In this document: positions 52,089 to 60,624 of the stretch, in pieces
Layout: every line of letters begins with the position of its first letter
How positions within the stretch are numbered: the first letter of the stretch is position 1
Origin: CAVUPF01 sp963777915
Lineage (GTDB): Bacteria; Actinomycetota; Thermoleophilia; Solirubrobacterales; 70-9
Length of the DNA stretch: 64,000 bases
NCBI GenBank assembly: GCA_963777915.1
Contig: CAVZSH010000003.1
Span: 1-64,000 of the forward strand
Direction of reading: 5' to 3'
Notes under the pieces: generated by a model
What the model saw: the letters and a program-made list of their open reading frames with translations, nothing else
What the model was told of the DNA's origin: nothing
Databases searched by the model: none
Translations under genes and position numbers: made by a program

Positions 52089-53530
52089 CCGCAGCGGCCG
52101 AGTTCAACGTCGCCGTGGTCGGGGGCGGCGCGGCGGGCCTCTGGACGGCGTTGCGCGCCGCCGAGCGAGGTGGCTCTGTCTGCCTTGTCTCCCGCACCCC
52201 GCTCTCACAGAGCGCCAGCTTCTGGGCTCAGGGAGGGCTGGCGGCGGCGCTTGAGCCGGGCGACTCCCCCGCCCGCCATGCCGCCGACACGATCGCGGCG
52301 GGACGGGGCCTTTGCCGACCCTCGGCAGTCCAGGCGCTGGTCGAGGAGGCGCCTGCGGCGGTCAACGAGCTGCGCGAGCGCGGTGTCAGCTTTGACACCG
52401 AAGAGAATGGAGAGCTGGCGCTGGGGCTGGAGGGCGGCCATACGCGGCGGCGCATCGTCCACTCCGGCGGCAGTCAGACGGGGCACGAGATCACCTCGAA
52501 GCTCGCCGCGATGGTCGCCGCCGAGCGGCGGATAGAGGTGCGCGAGCGGACTTCGGCGAGGGCCCTGTGGAGCGATGGCGAGCGCTGCCACGGCGTGCTG
52601 AGCGACACCGAGCCGATCGCCGCGTCGGCGACCGTGCTGGCAACCGGCGGCGCCGCGGCGCTGTGGCGGCGCACGACCAACCCGCGCGGCGCGATCGGCG
52701 CCGGGCCGGTCCTTGGTCAGGCGGCCGGGGCCGATCTTGCCGACCTCGAGTTCTGTCAGTTCCACCCGACCGCGCTGGCCTTGCCGGACACCCCTTATGA
52801 CGGGCTGTTGATAACTGAGGCCGTGCGGGGCGAGGGGGCGACCCTGCTCGATGCTTCCGGAAGACGGTTCACCGACGAGCTCGCTCCGCGGGATGCGGTC
52901 ACCGCGGCGATCCTCGATCGGATCGCGGCGGACGGCACGGCCCACGTCGAGCTCGATCTGCGCGATGTCGACTTGACCCGCTTCCCCAACGTGTTCGAGT
53001 CGCTAAGTGAAGCGGGGTTGGAGCCGCAATCGACGCCGGTGCCGGTCGCGCCGGCGGCGCACTACGTGATGGGGGGGATCGCGGTCGACCTCGACGGACG
53101 CTCCTCCTTGTCGGGGCTATACGCAGTCGGCGAGTGCTCCTGCACCGGCCTGCACGGCGCCAACCGGCTCGCCTCCAACTCGCTTAGCGAGTGCTTCGTC
53201 TTCGGGGGGCGAGCGGCGCGGGCAGCGTTGGAAGAGAGCGCCCCGACAGAGCGGTCGCCGCTGCCCAATTGGCGCTTTGAGCCTCCCAGCGAGGAGTCCC
53301 GCGACGCGGTCTGGCGGCTGGCCGGACCTTTGCGGCGCGCGGAGGCGCTGAGCGAGCTGGGCGGTGACAGCTACCCTCTGGCCCGCGCGATTGCCGGCTG
53401 TGCACTGGAGCGGCGCGAGTCCCGCGGCGGCCATCTACGCATCGACTTTCCTGACATAGACCACGAGCTGGACGGCGTCCACCTCATCCTTTCCCCCGGC
53501 TGTGACATCCGCCACGAGCAGTGGCACTGA
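52040..53530 (+). CDS. nadB: L-aspartate oxidase
   Basis: A flavoenzyme of about 480-496 residues that oxidises aspartate to iminoaspartate, the first step of NAD synthesis. FAD motif 'VAVVGGGAAGLWTALRAAE'; then 'SASFWAQGGLAAAL', 'VHSGGSQTGHEITSKL', 'LEFCQFHPTAL', 'ITEAVRGEGATLLDASG', 'PVAPAAHYVMGGIAVDLDG' and 'CTGLHGANRLASNSLSECF'. The succinate dehydrogenase-like C-terminal helices follow. The only in-frame start before the FAD motif is TTG 52040, overlapping the coiled-coil gene by 49 bases. No nadA or nadC is adjacent. Confidence 0.9.
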   Translation: MAARPDRVRPQRGGAIAAAAEFNVAVVGGGAAGLWTALRAAERGGSVCLVSRTPLSQSASFWAQGGLAAALEPGDSPARHAADTIAAGRGLCRPSAVQALVEEAPAAVNELRERGVSFDTEENGELALGLEGGHTRRRIVHSGGSQTGHEITSKLAAMVAAERRIEVRERTSARALWSDGERCHGVLSDTEPIAASATVLATGGAAALWRRTTNPRGAIGAGPVLGQAAGADLADLEFCQFHPTALALPDTPYDGLLITEAVRGEGATLLDASGRRFTDELAPRDAVTAAILDRIAADGTAHVELDLRDVDLTRFPNVFESLSEAGLEPQSTPVPVAPAAHYVMGGIAVDLDGRSSLSGLYAVGECSCTGLHGANRLASNSLSECFVFGGRAARAALEESAPTERSPLPNWRFEPPSEESRDAVWRLAGPLRRAEALSELGGDSYPLARAIAGCALERRESRGGHLRIDFPDIDHELDGVHLILSPGCDIRHEQWH

Positions 53531-53562
53531 CACGCTCGGGCGAGTCCGATTAGCTTCAAACG

Positions 53563-55545
53563 ATGTTGCTCGGAGTTGACGTGGGCGGGACCTTCACCGA
53601 CGCAGTCCTCTTCGACGGCGAAACGCTGCATGCTGCGAAGACCCCGACCACCCCCGGCGAGGAGGCAGTCGCAGTGATGCTTGCTGTCGAGGAGGTGCTG
53701 GAGCAGGCCGGTGCGGACAGCACCGAGGTGGAGGCGTTCGCGCACGGGATGACGGTGGGCACCAACGCACTGCTAGAGGAACGTGGGGCGCGAACCGCGC
53801 TGGTCGCGACACGCGGCTTCGCCGACCTGCTTGAGATCGGCCGCCAAGGACGGCCCGACCTCTACCGGCTCTGCGCGCCGAAGCCGGCACCGCTCGTCGA
53901 GCCGGAGCTGCGCTTTGAGGCAGGCGAGCGGATCGGCCCCGACGGCGTAGTCGAGCCGCTCGGCACTGGGGAGCCAGCGAGGCTCGCCGCCCTGATCCGC
54001 GAGTCTGGCGCCGAGTCGGTGGCCGTCTGCCTCCTCTTCTCCTACCTCGATCCCTCCCACGAGCGCCACCTCGCCGAGCACCTGCGCGATGAGCTGCCGG
54101 CAGTGCATGTCTCCACCTCCCACGAGGTGCTGCCCCGCTTCCGCGAGTACGAGCGCTGCTCGACGACCACGATCGACGCCTACCTCTCCCCGCTACTTGG
54201 CCGCTACCTGGGCCAGCTCGGCGAGGCCGCGGTCACAGCGGGCCTCCCCCGGCCTTTGGTGATGCAGTCCTCTGGCGGTGTCGCCGCGGCGAAGGAGGCG
54301 GCACGGTCGGGTGCCTGGAGCGTGCTCTCCGGGCCGGCTGGCGGTGCGGTTGGGGCCGGCCTTCTCGCCCGGGTGAGTGGCGATGGCAACGCGCTCGGCC
54401 TCGACATGGGAAGGACCTCGTGCGATGTCTGCGTGATAGAGGACGGCGAGGTGCGGCGCACCGACTCGCGGCGGATCGGTGGCCGCGTCATCCAACTGCC
54501 GATGGTCGACGTGCACACGGTCGGGGCGGGGGGTGGCTCGGTCGGCTGGCGCGACCCGGGCGGAGCGCTGAGAGTCGGCCCGCGCTCGGCTGGCGCCGAT
54601 CCCGGTCCCGCCTGCTACGGGCGCGGCGGCGTCGAACCGACAGTCACCGACGCCAACCTGCTGCTCGGCTACCTGGCAGCGGACTCGCGGCTCGCAGGAG
54701 GCGTTGACCTCGACGAGGATGCGGCACACGCGGCAATCGCCGGGCTCGCCCGCTCGCTCGGCCTTGGCGAGCTGGAGACCGCCGAGGGGATGATCCGCAT
54801 CGCCAACCAGGAGATGGTGCGGGCGCTGCGCGTCGTCACCGTCGAGCGCGGCATCGACCCACGCCGCTTTTCGCTGCTGCCCTTCGGTGGCGCCGGCCCG
54901 ATGCACGCGGCCGCGATCGCGGCCGAGCTGGAGATCGAGGCGATCCTCTGCCCGCGCGCCGGCGGCGTTCTCTCCGCGCTTGGCCTCTGCGCCTCAGACC
55001 GCCGCCGCGACACTGCCCGCACGGTGATGCTTAGCGCTGAGGAGCTGAGCGGCGAGCGGATCGCCCGCGAGATCGCCGAGCTGATCGAGCGGGCCGGCCG
55101 CGACCTGCCCGACGCAACGCCCGAGGTCACCTACGAGATGCGCTACCGAGGACAGGCCTTCGAGCTGACCATCGCCGGGCCAGTCGACCCCGACCCGGCC
55201 GACCTCTTGGAGCGCTTCGCCGCCGCCCACGAAGAACGCTACGGCTACCGCGACCCAGAAGGCGAAGTCGAGCTGGTGCATATCGGCTTGGGGATGGTCG
55301 TCCCCGGGCCGCGGCCGCGACCCCCTGCTGCGGCGGTGGGGGCCCTGTCTGAGAGCGGGCGGAGCGCACGCTTCGGCGGCGAGTGGCTAGGCGCCCGCGT
55401 CCTACGCGGGGAGCCACCCGCCGGCGTCCGGGCCGAGGGGCCGACGATCTTCGAGCTGCCCGAGTCGACGTTGGTGCTGCCGTCCGGCTGGCGGGCTGAG
55501 GTCGACGACGCAGGGACGATCGTGGCGCGCAGGAGCGCGTCCTGA
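53563..55545 (+). CDS. Hydantoinase/oxoprolinase subunit A (HyuA family)
   Basis: A 660-residue ASKHA-fold ATPase subunit of N-methylhydantoinase, acetone carboxylase or 5-oxoprolinase-type enzymes. The N-terminal phosphate loop is 'GVDVGGTFTDAVLF'. The second loop is 'LGLDMGRTSCDVCVI', with Arg where the family has Gly (DMGGTS). 'VGAGGGSVGWRDPGGALRVG', 'GADPGPACYGRGG', 'GGAGPMHAAAIA' follow. It is three bases upstream of the B subunit gene, so a two-subunit ATP-dependent cyclic amide hydrolase is formed. The substrate cannot be told; the C-terminal domain is typical of HyuA rather than of acetone carboxylase. Confidence 0.88.
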   Translation: MLLGVDVGGTFTDAVLFDGETLHAAKTPTTPGEEAVAVMLAVEEVLEQAGADSTEVEAFAHGMTVGTNALLEERGARTALVATRGFADLLEIGRQGRPDLYRLCAPKPAPLVEPELRFEAGERIGPDGVVEPLGTGEPARLAALIRESGAESVAVCLLFSYLDPSHERHLAEHLRDELPAVHVSTSHEVLPRFREYERCSTTTIDAYLSPLLGRYLGQLGEAAVTAGLPRPLVMQSSGGVAAAKEAARSGAWSVLSGPAGGAVGAGLLARVSGDGNALGLDMGRTSCDVCVIEDGEVRRTDSRRIGGRVIQLPMVDVHTVGAGGGSVGWRDPGGALRVGPRSAGADPGPACYGRGGVEPTVTDANLLLGYLAADSRLAGGVDLDEDAAHAAIAGLARSLGLGELETAEGMIRIANQEMVRALRVVTVERGIDPRRFSLLPFGGAGPMHAAAIAAELEIEAILCPRAGGVLSALGLCASDRRRDTARTVMLSAEELSGERIAREIAELIERAGRDLPDATPEVTYEMRYRGQAFELTIAGPVDPDPADLLERFAAAHEERYGYRDPEGEVELVHIGLGMVVPGPRPRPPAAAVGALSESGRSARFGGEWLGARVLRGEPPAGVRAEGPTIFELPESTLVLPSGWRAEVDDAGTIVARRSAS

Positions 55546-55547
55546 GA

Positions 55548-57068
55548 ATGGACCCGATCGCCCTCCAGGTGATGTCCGGCGGACTGCGCGCCGCCTGCGA
55601 AGAGATGGGGGCGACCCTGATCCGGGCCTCTCACTCGGCCAACATCAAGGAGCGGCGCGACTGCTCGACGGCGTTGTTCGACGCGGCTGGGGAGATGGTC
55701 ATGCAGGCAGAGCACATCCCGGTCCACCTTGGCTCGATGCCGGAGGCGGTGGCTGCGGTCCTCGACCGCGACCACCGGCCGGGAGACGCCTGGATCCTCA
55801 ACGATCCCTACAAGGGGGGCACGCACCTGCCGGACATCACCCTGATCAGCCCCGTGTTCGCCGGCGGTGCCCTGATTGGCTTCGCCGCGAGCCGCGCCCA
55901 TCACGCCGACGTCGGCGGGCCGACACCTGGTGGGATGCCTGCACACTCCACCCGCCTGGAGGAGGAGGGCGTCGTCATCCCTCCGACCCGGGCCGACGAG
56001 GAGACGCTGCGCGAGCTGGCGGCGCGGATGCGCTCGCCGCGACAGCGGCTCGCCGACTTGCGAGCCCAGCTCGCCGCCAATCGGATCGGCGCGACGCGGC
56101 TCGCCGAGCTGGCAGAGCGCCACGGCCTCAGCGAACTGCGCGCCGGAATGGCCGCGACCCTCGACTACGCGGAGCGGCGCACCCGCGCCGCCCTCGCCGC
56201 CTTGCCCGACGGCGCCTATGAGGCTGCCGACGTTCTGGAGAACGACTTCGGCGGCCTGGCGCAGGATCTGAGGTTGCGGGTTCGGGCGACAATCGCGGGC
56301 GAGAACCTGAGCCTCGACTTCGGCGGCACCGACCCGCAGGTCGAGGGCAACCTCAACTGCCCGCTGCCGGTGACCTGCTCGGCAGCCCTCTTCGCAGTGC
56401 GGGCGCTTATCGACCCCGACGCGCCCCTCTCGGCCGGAGCCTATCGGCCGATTGAGGTGATCGCCCCACCGGGCTGCCTGCTCAACGCCCTTCCCCCTGC
56501 GGCCGTGGCAGCGGGCAATGTCGAGACCTCCAGCCGTATCGCCGACCTGACGATCGCGGCGCTCGGCGGCACGCTCCCGGTACCCGCCCAGGGCCAGGGC
56601 ACGATGAACAACCTCACCCTTGCCGGGGAGGGCTTCACCTACTACGAAACGCTGGGCGGCGGCCAAGGAGCCTGTCCTGAAGCCGACGGACCGAGCGCCA
56701 TCCACGTCACGATGTCGAACACGCTCAACACTCCGGTGGAGGCGCTGGAGACCGAGCTGCCGCTGCGGGTCCGCGAGCTCTCGGTCCGGCGCGGAAGCGG
56801 CGGCGCCGGGCTGCAGCGGGGCGGTGACGGGATCGCCCGCGAGATCGAGGCCCTGGCACCGATGCGCTTCACCCTGATCGCCGAGCGTCGCCGCCACGCC
56901 CCTCGCGGCCGTGAGGGAGGCGCCGACGGTGCGCCGGGACGCGACCTCCTGGGCGGTGAGCCGCTGCCGGGCAAGGCCGAGGGGAGGCTGGAGCGGGGCG
57001 ACGTGCTGCGGATCGAGACGCCCGGCGGCGGTGGATACGGACGACAGGCCACGTTTATGAAGGTTTAA
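55548..57068 (+). CDS. Hydantoinase/oxoprolinase subunit B (HyuB family)
   Basis: A 506-residue HyuB-type subunit, the partner of the upstream HyuA homolog. Features: 'MSGGLRAACEEMGATLIRAS', 'NIKERRDCSTALFDAAGEMV', 'HIPVHLGSMPEAV', 'LNDPYKGGTHLPDITL', 'ASRAHHADVGGPTPGGMP', 'FGGTDPQVEGNLNCPLPVTC' and the C-terminal 'RIETPGGGGYG'. The His-rich 'AHHADVGG' is likely part of the active site. Length is normal. The frame is clean. Confidence 0.9.
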   Translation: MDPIALQVMSGGLRAACEEMGATLIRASHSANIKERRDCSTALFDAAGEMVMQAEHIPVHLGSMPEAVAAVLDRDHRPGDAWILNDPYKGGTHLPDITLISPVFAGGALIGFAASRAHHADVGGPTPGGMPAHSTRLEEEGVVIPPTRADEETLRELAARMRSPRQRLADLRAQLAANRIGATRLAELAERHGLSELRAGMAATLDYAERRTRAALAALPDGAYEAADVLENDFGGLAQDLRLRVRATIAGENLSLDFGGTDPQVEGNLNCPLPVTCSAALFAVRALIDPDAPLSAGAYRPIEVIAPPGCLLNALPPAAVAAGNVETSSRIADLTIAALGGTLPVPAQGQGTMNNLTLAGEGFTYYETLGGGQGACPEADGPSAIHVTMSNTLNTPVEALETELPLRVRELSVRRGSGGAGLQRGGDGIAREIEALAPMRFTLIAERRRHAPRGREGGADGAPGRDLLGGEPLPGKAEGRLERGDVLRIETPGGGGYGRQATFMKV

Positions 57069-57092
57069 TTTGGCGATTCGGCCGGGCTCGTC

Positions 57093-57098
57093 TAGAAT
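57093..57098 (+). promoter_or_regulatory. -10 element (TAGAAT) before the DUF1802 gene
   Basis: TAGAAT lies 91 bases before the ATG at 57190. The resulting leader contains the GC-rich inverted pair CCCG/CGGG near 57100-57112, which could fold; no known riboswitch is recognised. Confidence 0.35.
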
Positions 57099-57189
57099 CC
57101 CCCGTCCGGGCGGACCGACTGCCCAGACAGGGTTCGAGGCGTCCTCTCCCAGTCACCGAATCACCGACCTTCTCAGGTACAGCTTCCAT

Positions 57190-57822
57190 ATGCCGATCGC
57201 TTTCAAGGAATGGGCCGTAACGGTGCGTGCGCTCGCCGAGGGTGAGCAGCTGCTCACCCTCCGCAAGGGCGGTATCCGCGAGGAAAACAAGCACTTTGAG
57301 CTCGAGCACGAGCGCTTCTTCCTCTACCCCACCTTCGATCACCAGCGCAACGACCTGGTGCGTGAGTCCCACCATCCAGAGTTGCGTCGGGCGCTCGAAG
57401 AGGGCGTCTGGCCCGACGAGGAGCCGCCGCCGAGGGCGCTGATCCAGGACGGCGGCATATCCCAGCCCGACCGCGTCCGCCTGCGGGCCTGGGCCGAGGT
57501 GACTGACCACTTCACGATCACCGACCGCCGCGCGCTCGACAGCCTCTCTCCCTTCTATGTCTGGACCCCCGACTACGCCGAGAAGCGGCTCAACTGGAAG
57601 CGGCGCCACCCGCTGCACGTCCTCCTACTGCGGGTCCACCGCATCCCCCGCCCGGTCACGGTCCGGGTCCGCGACGAGTACCACGGCTGCCGCTCCTGGG
57701 TCGAGATCGACCGCGACCTTCCCTTCGAGGGGACGCCGGTGATGGCCGACGAGGAGTTCGACCGGGCGCGGCAGGAGATCCAGTCGGTCTGCGCCGGCGA
57801 CGCCGAGCCGGTCCTCGCCTAA
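57190..57822 (+). CDS. DUF1802-family protein
   Basis: A 210-residue cytosolic protein of the DUF1802 type, unknown function. It opens with the typical 'AFKEWAVTVRALAEGEQLLT' and 'LRKGGIREENKHFELEHERF', then 'YPTFDHQRNDLVRESHHPEL', and later 'TDHFTITDRRALDSLSPFYV' and 'KRRHPLHVLLLRVHRI'. No catalytic motif is assigned to the family. The ATG at 57190 is where homology starts; the longer open frame upstream covers the promoter. Possibly monocistronic. Confidence 0.75.
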   Translation: MPIAFKEWAVTVRALAEGEQLLTLRKGGIREENKHFELEHERFFLYPTFDHQRNDLVRESHHPELRRALEEGVWPDEEPPPRALIQDGGISQPDRVRLRAWAEVTDHFTITDRRALDSLSPFYVWTPDYAEKRLNWKRRHPLHVLLLRVHRIPRPVTVRVRDEYHGCRSWVEIDRDLPFEGTPVMADEEFDRARQEIQSVCAGDAEPVLA

Positions 57823-57833
57823 GGCCTCCTTAG
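57819..57833 (+). terminator. Short hairpin at the end of the DUF1802 gene
   Basis: CTAAGG (57819-57824) and CCTTAG (57828-57833) form a six-pair stem with a three-base loop spanning the stop codon. Weak and without a U-tract; it may separate this gene from the next one 24 bases on. Confidence 0.35.
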
Positions 57834-57856
57834 ACAACGCTAGTACGCTCGGCGCG

Positions 57857-58612
57857 TTGTCATGGGTCGAGACTAAGTCCCTCAGCTTCAGCGCACGCCA
57901 CGACAGCGAGGACACCGCCTTCGCCGAGCGCACGCTCGACCGGATGGAGGATCTGCGGTTGCGGCTCGAGGACAGCTTCGAGCAGGTGCCGGGCGAAGTC
58001 ACCGTCGTCGTCCACACCAACCCCGCCTGGCTGGCGATGGCCCACCCTTTTCTGCCGGCGGCGCGCTGGTCGGCGGCTCCAGCCGGACGGCGCTACCTGG
58101 CGGGCTGGGCTATGGCAACCGAGCTGCATGTCCTCAACGACCCCCACATGGAGCGCCGCGCCGCGGGGGAGGACTCGCGCGAAGCCCTGCGCGGAACCGC
58201 CGAGCGGCTCTACGCGCAGCTCGTGATCGCCGCCAACAACCGCGACCTCCCCCCCTCCTGGACGCCGCGCCGCTTCGCCCGCTACCTGAGCTGGGCCTGG
58301 CTGGCGGAGGGCGGTGCCCAGTATTTCTCCCGTCAGGTCGGGCTCTACCGGGCGGCGGTGATCCGTCGCCTACGCGAGAGCGCCCGACCCTCCTTCCCCC
58401 CCTCTCGCCGCGACGCGGTGATCCTCGGCGGCACGATCTTCGACCTGCTGGAGAACGAGCGCGGTCCGGAGGCCTGCGCCCAGCTCGCCCTGCGTCTCTT
58501 GCCTGGCGGTCCGAAACCCACTCTGGAAGCCGCCTTCGAGGCCCGCATCGGCGCGGTCGAGTCGGCCTGGCGCGACTACCTGCGCGCGATAACCCGGCCC
58601 AGCGTCGGCTAG
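57857..58612 (+). CDS. Peptidase-MA-like protein without the zinc motif
   Basis: A 251-residue protein with the outline of a gluzincin of the peptidase MA type: an opening 'SWVETKSLSFSARHDSED', an antiparallel-sheet region 'GEVTVVVHTNPAWLAMAHPF', and 'RYLSWAWLAEGGAQYFSRQV', which corresponds to the family's 'P-x-W-L-x-E-G-x-A-x-Y' zinc-glutamate segment. The preceding helix should carry HExxH; here it reads 'TAERLYAQLVIAANNRD', so the metal histidines and the catalytic glutamate are gone. It is probably a non-catalytic relative. TTG start. It ends overlapping the convergent DUF2007 gene by four bases. Confidence 0.55.
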   Translation: MSWVETKSLSFSARHDSEDTAFAERTLDRMEDLRLRLEDSFEQVPGEVTVVVHTNPAWLAMAHPFLPAARWSAAPAGRRYLAGWAMATELHVLNDPHMERRAAGEDSREALRGTAERLYAQLVIAANNRDLPPSWTPRRFARYLSWAWLAEGGAQYFSRQVGLYRAAVIRRLRESARPSFPPSRRDAVILGGTIFDLLENERGPEACAQLALRLLPGGPKPTLEAAFEARIGAVESAWRDYLRAITRPSVG

Positions 58613-58935
58613 CTGCCGCCCGGAGTCCCCTCAAGCACTTCGCGCGCCTTTCTCGCCGCCCCTTCGGCGACGAACACTTGGCGAGGCCCGGCCGACATGA
58701 ACTCCGGCACGTCAAAACCGGGTCCGCGTTTCAGCATGCTGGGAATACCGTGCTCAGAGAGCAGCCCCTGGATCATTTCGGCCTCCACCTGGTTTGGGGC
58801 GAAGGCGATCTTGACCAGCTTGCCACCGCCGCCGCCACCCCCACCACCGTCGTGTCCGTCCGAGCCGCCGCCGCGCCCATTGGCGCCCTGGGCACGGGAA
58901 CCGCGACTGTGGCTATGAGATAGCGACTTCGGCAT
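58609..58935 (-). CDS. DUF2007-type signal-transducing protein with a glycine-rich N-terminus
   Basis: A 108-residue protein. The C-terminal 70 residues match the DUF2007 (putative prokaryotic signal transducing) domain: 'LVKIAFAPNQVEAEMIQGLL', 'HGIPSMLKRG' and 'RQVFVAEGAARKAREVL'. The N-terminal 38 residues are low-complexity His/Ser/Gly with a run of nine glycines, unusual for the family. The gene overlaps mec by 23 bases and is the last of the cysteine cluster. Confidence 0.7.
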   Translation of the reverse strand: MPKSLSHSHSRGSRAQGANGRGGGSDGHDGGGGGGGGGKLVKIAFAPNQVEAEMIQGLLSEHGIPSMLKRGPGFDVPEFMSAGPRQVFVAEGAARKAREVLEGTPGGS

Positions 58936-59329
58936 CGGCGATCCTCAGATCCCTAAGAAGGTACCCCTTCACGTCCGGCGCGTCTTTGTCGGCCAGCGAG
59001 ACGATCAGATAGATCTGTTCGGGCCAGGCGACCGCCTGGTTGACGTCGGTCTGCGACGGATAGGCGGCGCTCTTGGTATGAGAGTGGTAGATCGCCAGCA
59101 GCTCGCCACCCTCGTCTTCGATCGCTTTCAGCGCGTTGTACTGCTCCTGCGGGTCCATCGTGTAGCGCAGCGGGCTCGCCGCCGCGTTGGTGACCCGGAT
59201 GACCATGTTTGCCTCGTCGTCCCTTCCGCCAACCATCCCGCAACACTCGTTGGGGAGATCCTCCCGCGCGTGGGCGACCATCTCGTCGACTAGCTGCCGC
59301 GAAATCCGCACTAGTCCCTCAGCTACCAC
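58913..59329 (-). CDS. mec: JAMM-family metallopeptidase, Mec type (CysO-cysteine hydrolase)
   Basis: A 138-residue JAMM zinc peptidase. The motif is complete: Glu28 in 'LPNECCGMVGG', then His82-x-His84-x7-Ser92-x2-Asp95 in 'YHSHTKSAAYPSQTD'. In Mycobacterium tuberculosis, Mec removes cysteine from the C-terminus of CysO after CysM has formed the CysO-cysteine adduct. Here it follows cysM (overlap of seven bases), with cysO and moeZ upstream, so the same role is very likely. GTG start. Confidence 0.88.
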   Translation of the reverse strand: MVAEGLVRISRQLVDEMVAHAREDLPNECCGMVGGRDDEANMVIRVTNAAASPLRYTMDPQEQYNALKAIEDEGGELLAIYHSHTKSAAYPSQTDVNQAVAWPEQIYLIVSLADKDAPDVKGYLLRDLRIADAEVAIS

Positions 59330-60288
59330 CAGACGGTGGAGTCCAAGTTATCGATCTCCTCGATGGGTTTGGTGTAGACGCCGGAGGAGAGGTACTTCCA
59401 GCCGTCGTCGGGAATGAGAAAGACGACGTTGCCACCCTCCAGCTCGCCCGAGATGCGGACGGCGATCGCGGCGATCGCGCCGGAGGACACGCCGGCGAAG
59501 ACCCCCTCCTCCTCGAGCAGCCGCTTGGTCCAGACGATCGCGTCGCGGTTTGAGACCATGATCTTGCGGTCGAGGAGCGAGAGGTCGATGATCGGCGGGA
59601 TGAAGCCGTCATCGAGCGAGCGCAGCCCCTGGACCAGCTCGCCCTGCATCGGCTCGGCAGCGACGATCAGCGTCTCGGGGTTGGCCTCCTTGAGGCGCCG
59701 GCCGTTGCCCATCAGCGTGCCGCCGGTGCCGAGCCCGGCGACGAAGGCGGCCACCTCGTCGAGCTCTTCGAGGATCTCGACCGCCGTGCCCTCGTAATGG
59801 GCGCGCGGGTTGGCCTCGTTGCCGTACTGGTAGGGCATGTAGTAGGCCGGGTCCTTGGCCATCTCCAGCGCCACCTCGACCGCGCCGTTGGAGCCCTTGG
59901 CGCCCTCCGAGTAGACGATCTCCGCCCCATACATCCGCAGCAGCTGGGTGCGCTCCTCGGTGACGTTGTCCGGCATCACCACCTTCAGCGGGTAGCCCTT
60001 GCGGCGACAGATCATCGCCAGCGATATTCCGGTGTTGCCGGAGGTCGGCTCAAGAATCGTCTGTCCCGGCCCGATCAGACCCTTGGCCTCGGCCGACTCG
60101 ATCATCGCCTTTGCAACGCGGTCCTTGACCGAACCGGTCGGGTTGCGGCCCTCGAACTTGGCGTAGATCCTCACCTCGGGCTTGGCCGAGAGTCGCGACA
60201 GCTCGACCAACGGGGTGTTGCCGATCGACTCGACGATGTTGCCGAAGCGCCCCCCGCAGGGTCGTTTCTGAAGGCCCTCCAGCGTCAC
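59323..60288 (-). CDS. cysM: Cysteine synthase, CysM (CysO-dependent) type
   Basis: A 321-residue fold-type II PLP enzyme. The PLP lysine is Lys55 in 'NPTGSVKDRVAK'; 'EPTSGNTGISLAMICRRKGY' binds the substrate carboxylate; 'AGLGTGGTLMGNGRRL' holds the phosphate of PLP. The C-terminus extends to 'IDNLDSTVWW', a tail like that of the mycobacterial CysM that closes over the active site and uses O-phosphoserine with CysO-thiocarboxylate. Neighbours cysO, moeZ and mec support this over sulfide-dependent CysK. The GTG start lies seven bases after a TATACT box, implying a leaderless transcript from an internal promoter. Confidence 0.9.
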   Translation of the reverse strand: MTLEGLQKRPCGGRFGNIVESIGNTPLVELSRLSAKPEVRIYAKFEGRNPTGSVKDRVAKAMIESAEAKGLIGPGQTILEPTSGNTGISLAMICRRKGYPLKVVMPDNVTEERTQLLRMYGAEIVYSEGAKGSNGAVEVALEMAKDPAYYMPYQYGNEANPRAHYEGTAVEILEELDEVAAFVAGLGTGGTLMGNGRRLKEANPETLIVAAEPMQGELVQGLRSLDDGFIPPIIDLSLLDRKIMVSNRDAIVWTKRLLEEEGVFAGVSSGAIAAIAVRISGELEGGNVVFLIPDDGWKYLSSGVYTKPIEEIDNLDSTVWW

Positions 60289-60303
60289 TTCAAAAAGTAT
60301 AGC
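60287..60303 (-). promoter_or_regulatory. Promoter of cysM, copy 1 of a 17-bp repeat
   Basis: On the minus strand GCTATACTTTTTGAAGT, containing the -10 hexamer TATACT (60301-60296). The cysM GTG begins at 60288, seven bases after the hexamer, so transcription would start on the start codon. An identical 17-mer lies before moeZ at 61819-61835. Confidence 0.55.
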
Positions 60304-60332
60304 CCGGTTCGCTTGAGCGGCTCGCGGGCGCC

Positions 60333-60605
60333 TCAGCCGCCGGCCATCGCCGGCAGGATGACCACCGTGTCGCCATCGGCAATCGCTGTGTCGAGGCCGT
60401 CGAGCACGCGCACGTCCTCATCGTTTAGGTAGACGTTGACGTAGCGGTTGAGCGCGCCGTCGGGATCGAAGAGCTGGGCCTCGGTATCGGGGTGCTCGGT
60501 GGTGAGCGCACGCAGAACCTCCCCCACGCTGGAACCGCCGGCCTCGACCTCCGGCTGCCCACCAGTCTGAGGGCGTAGGACCGGTGGGATGCGGACTGTG
60601 GCCAT
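60333..60605 (-). CDS. cysO: MoaD/ThiS-like sulfur carrier, CysO type
   Basis: A 90-residue ubiquitin-fold sulfur carrier ending in the Gly-Gly required for adenylation and thiocarboxylation ('VVILPAMAGG'). The body reads 'TVRIPPVLRPQTGGQPEVEA', 'VGEVLRALTTEHPDTEAQLF' and 'RYVNVYLNDEDVRVLDGLDT', typical of CysO. It lies between moeZ, the activating enzyme (20-base gap), and cysM, its partner enzyme. The ATG at 60605 gives the family length; the longer frame upstream runs into moeZ. Confidence 0.92.
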   Translation of the reverse strand: MATVRIPPVLRPQTGGQPEVEAGGSSVGEVLRALTTEHPDTEAQLFDPDGALNRYVNVYLNDEDVRVLDGLDTAIADGDTVVILPAMAGG

Positions 60606-60624
60606 CGAGCCCGGAAACCTACCG

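Noticed and set aside
55245..56897. 550-codon open frame antisense to hyuB
   Set aside because: It mirrors the coding strand in GC-rich DNA with strong third-position bias; its product is Arg/Gly/His-rich with no domain, while the sense strand encodes a full HyuB.
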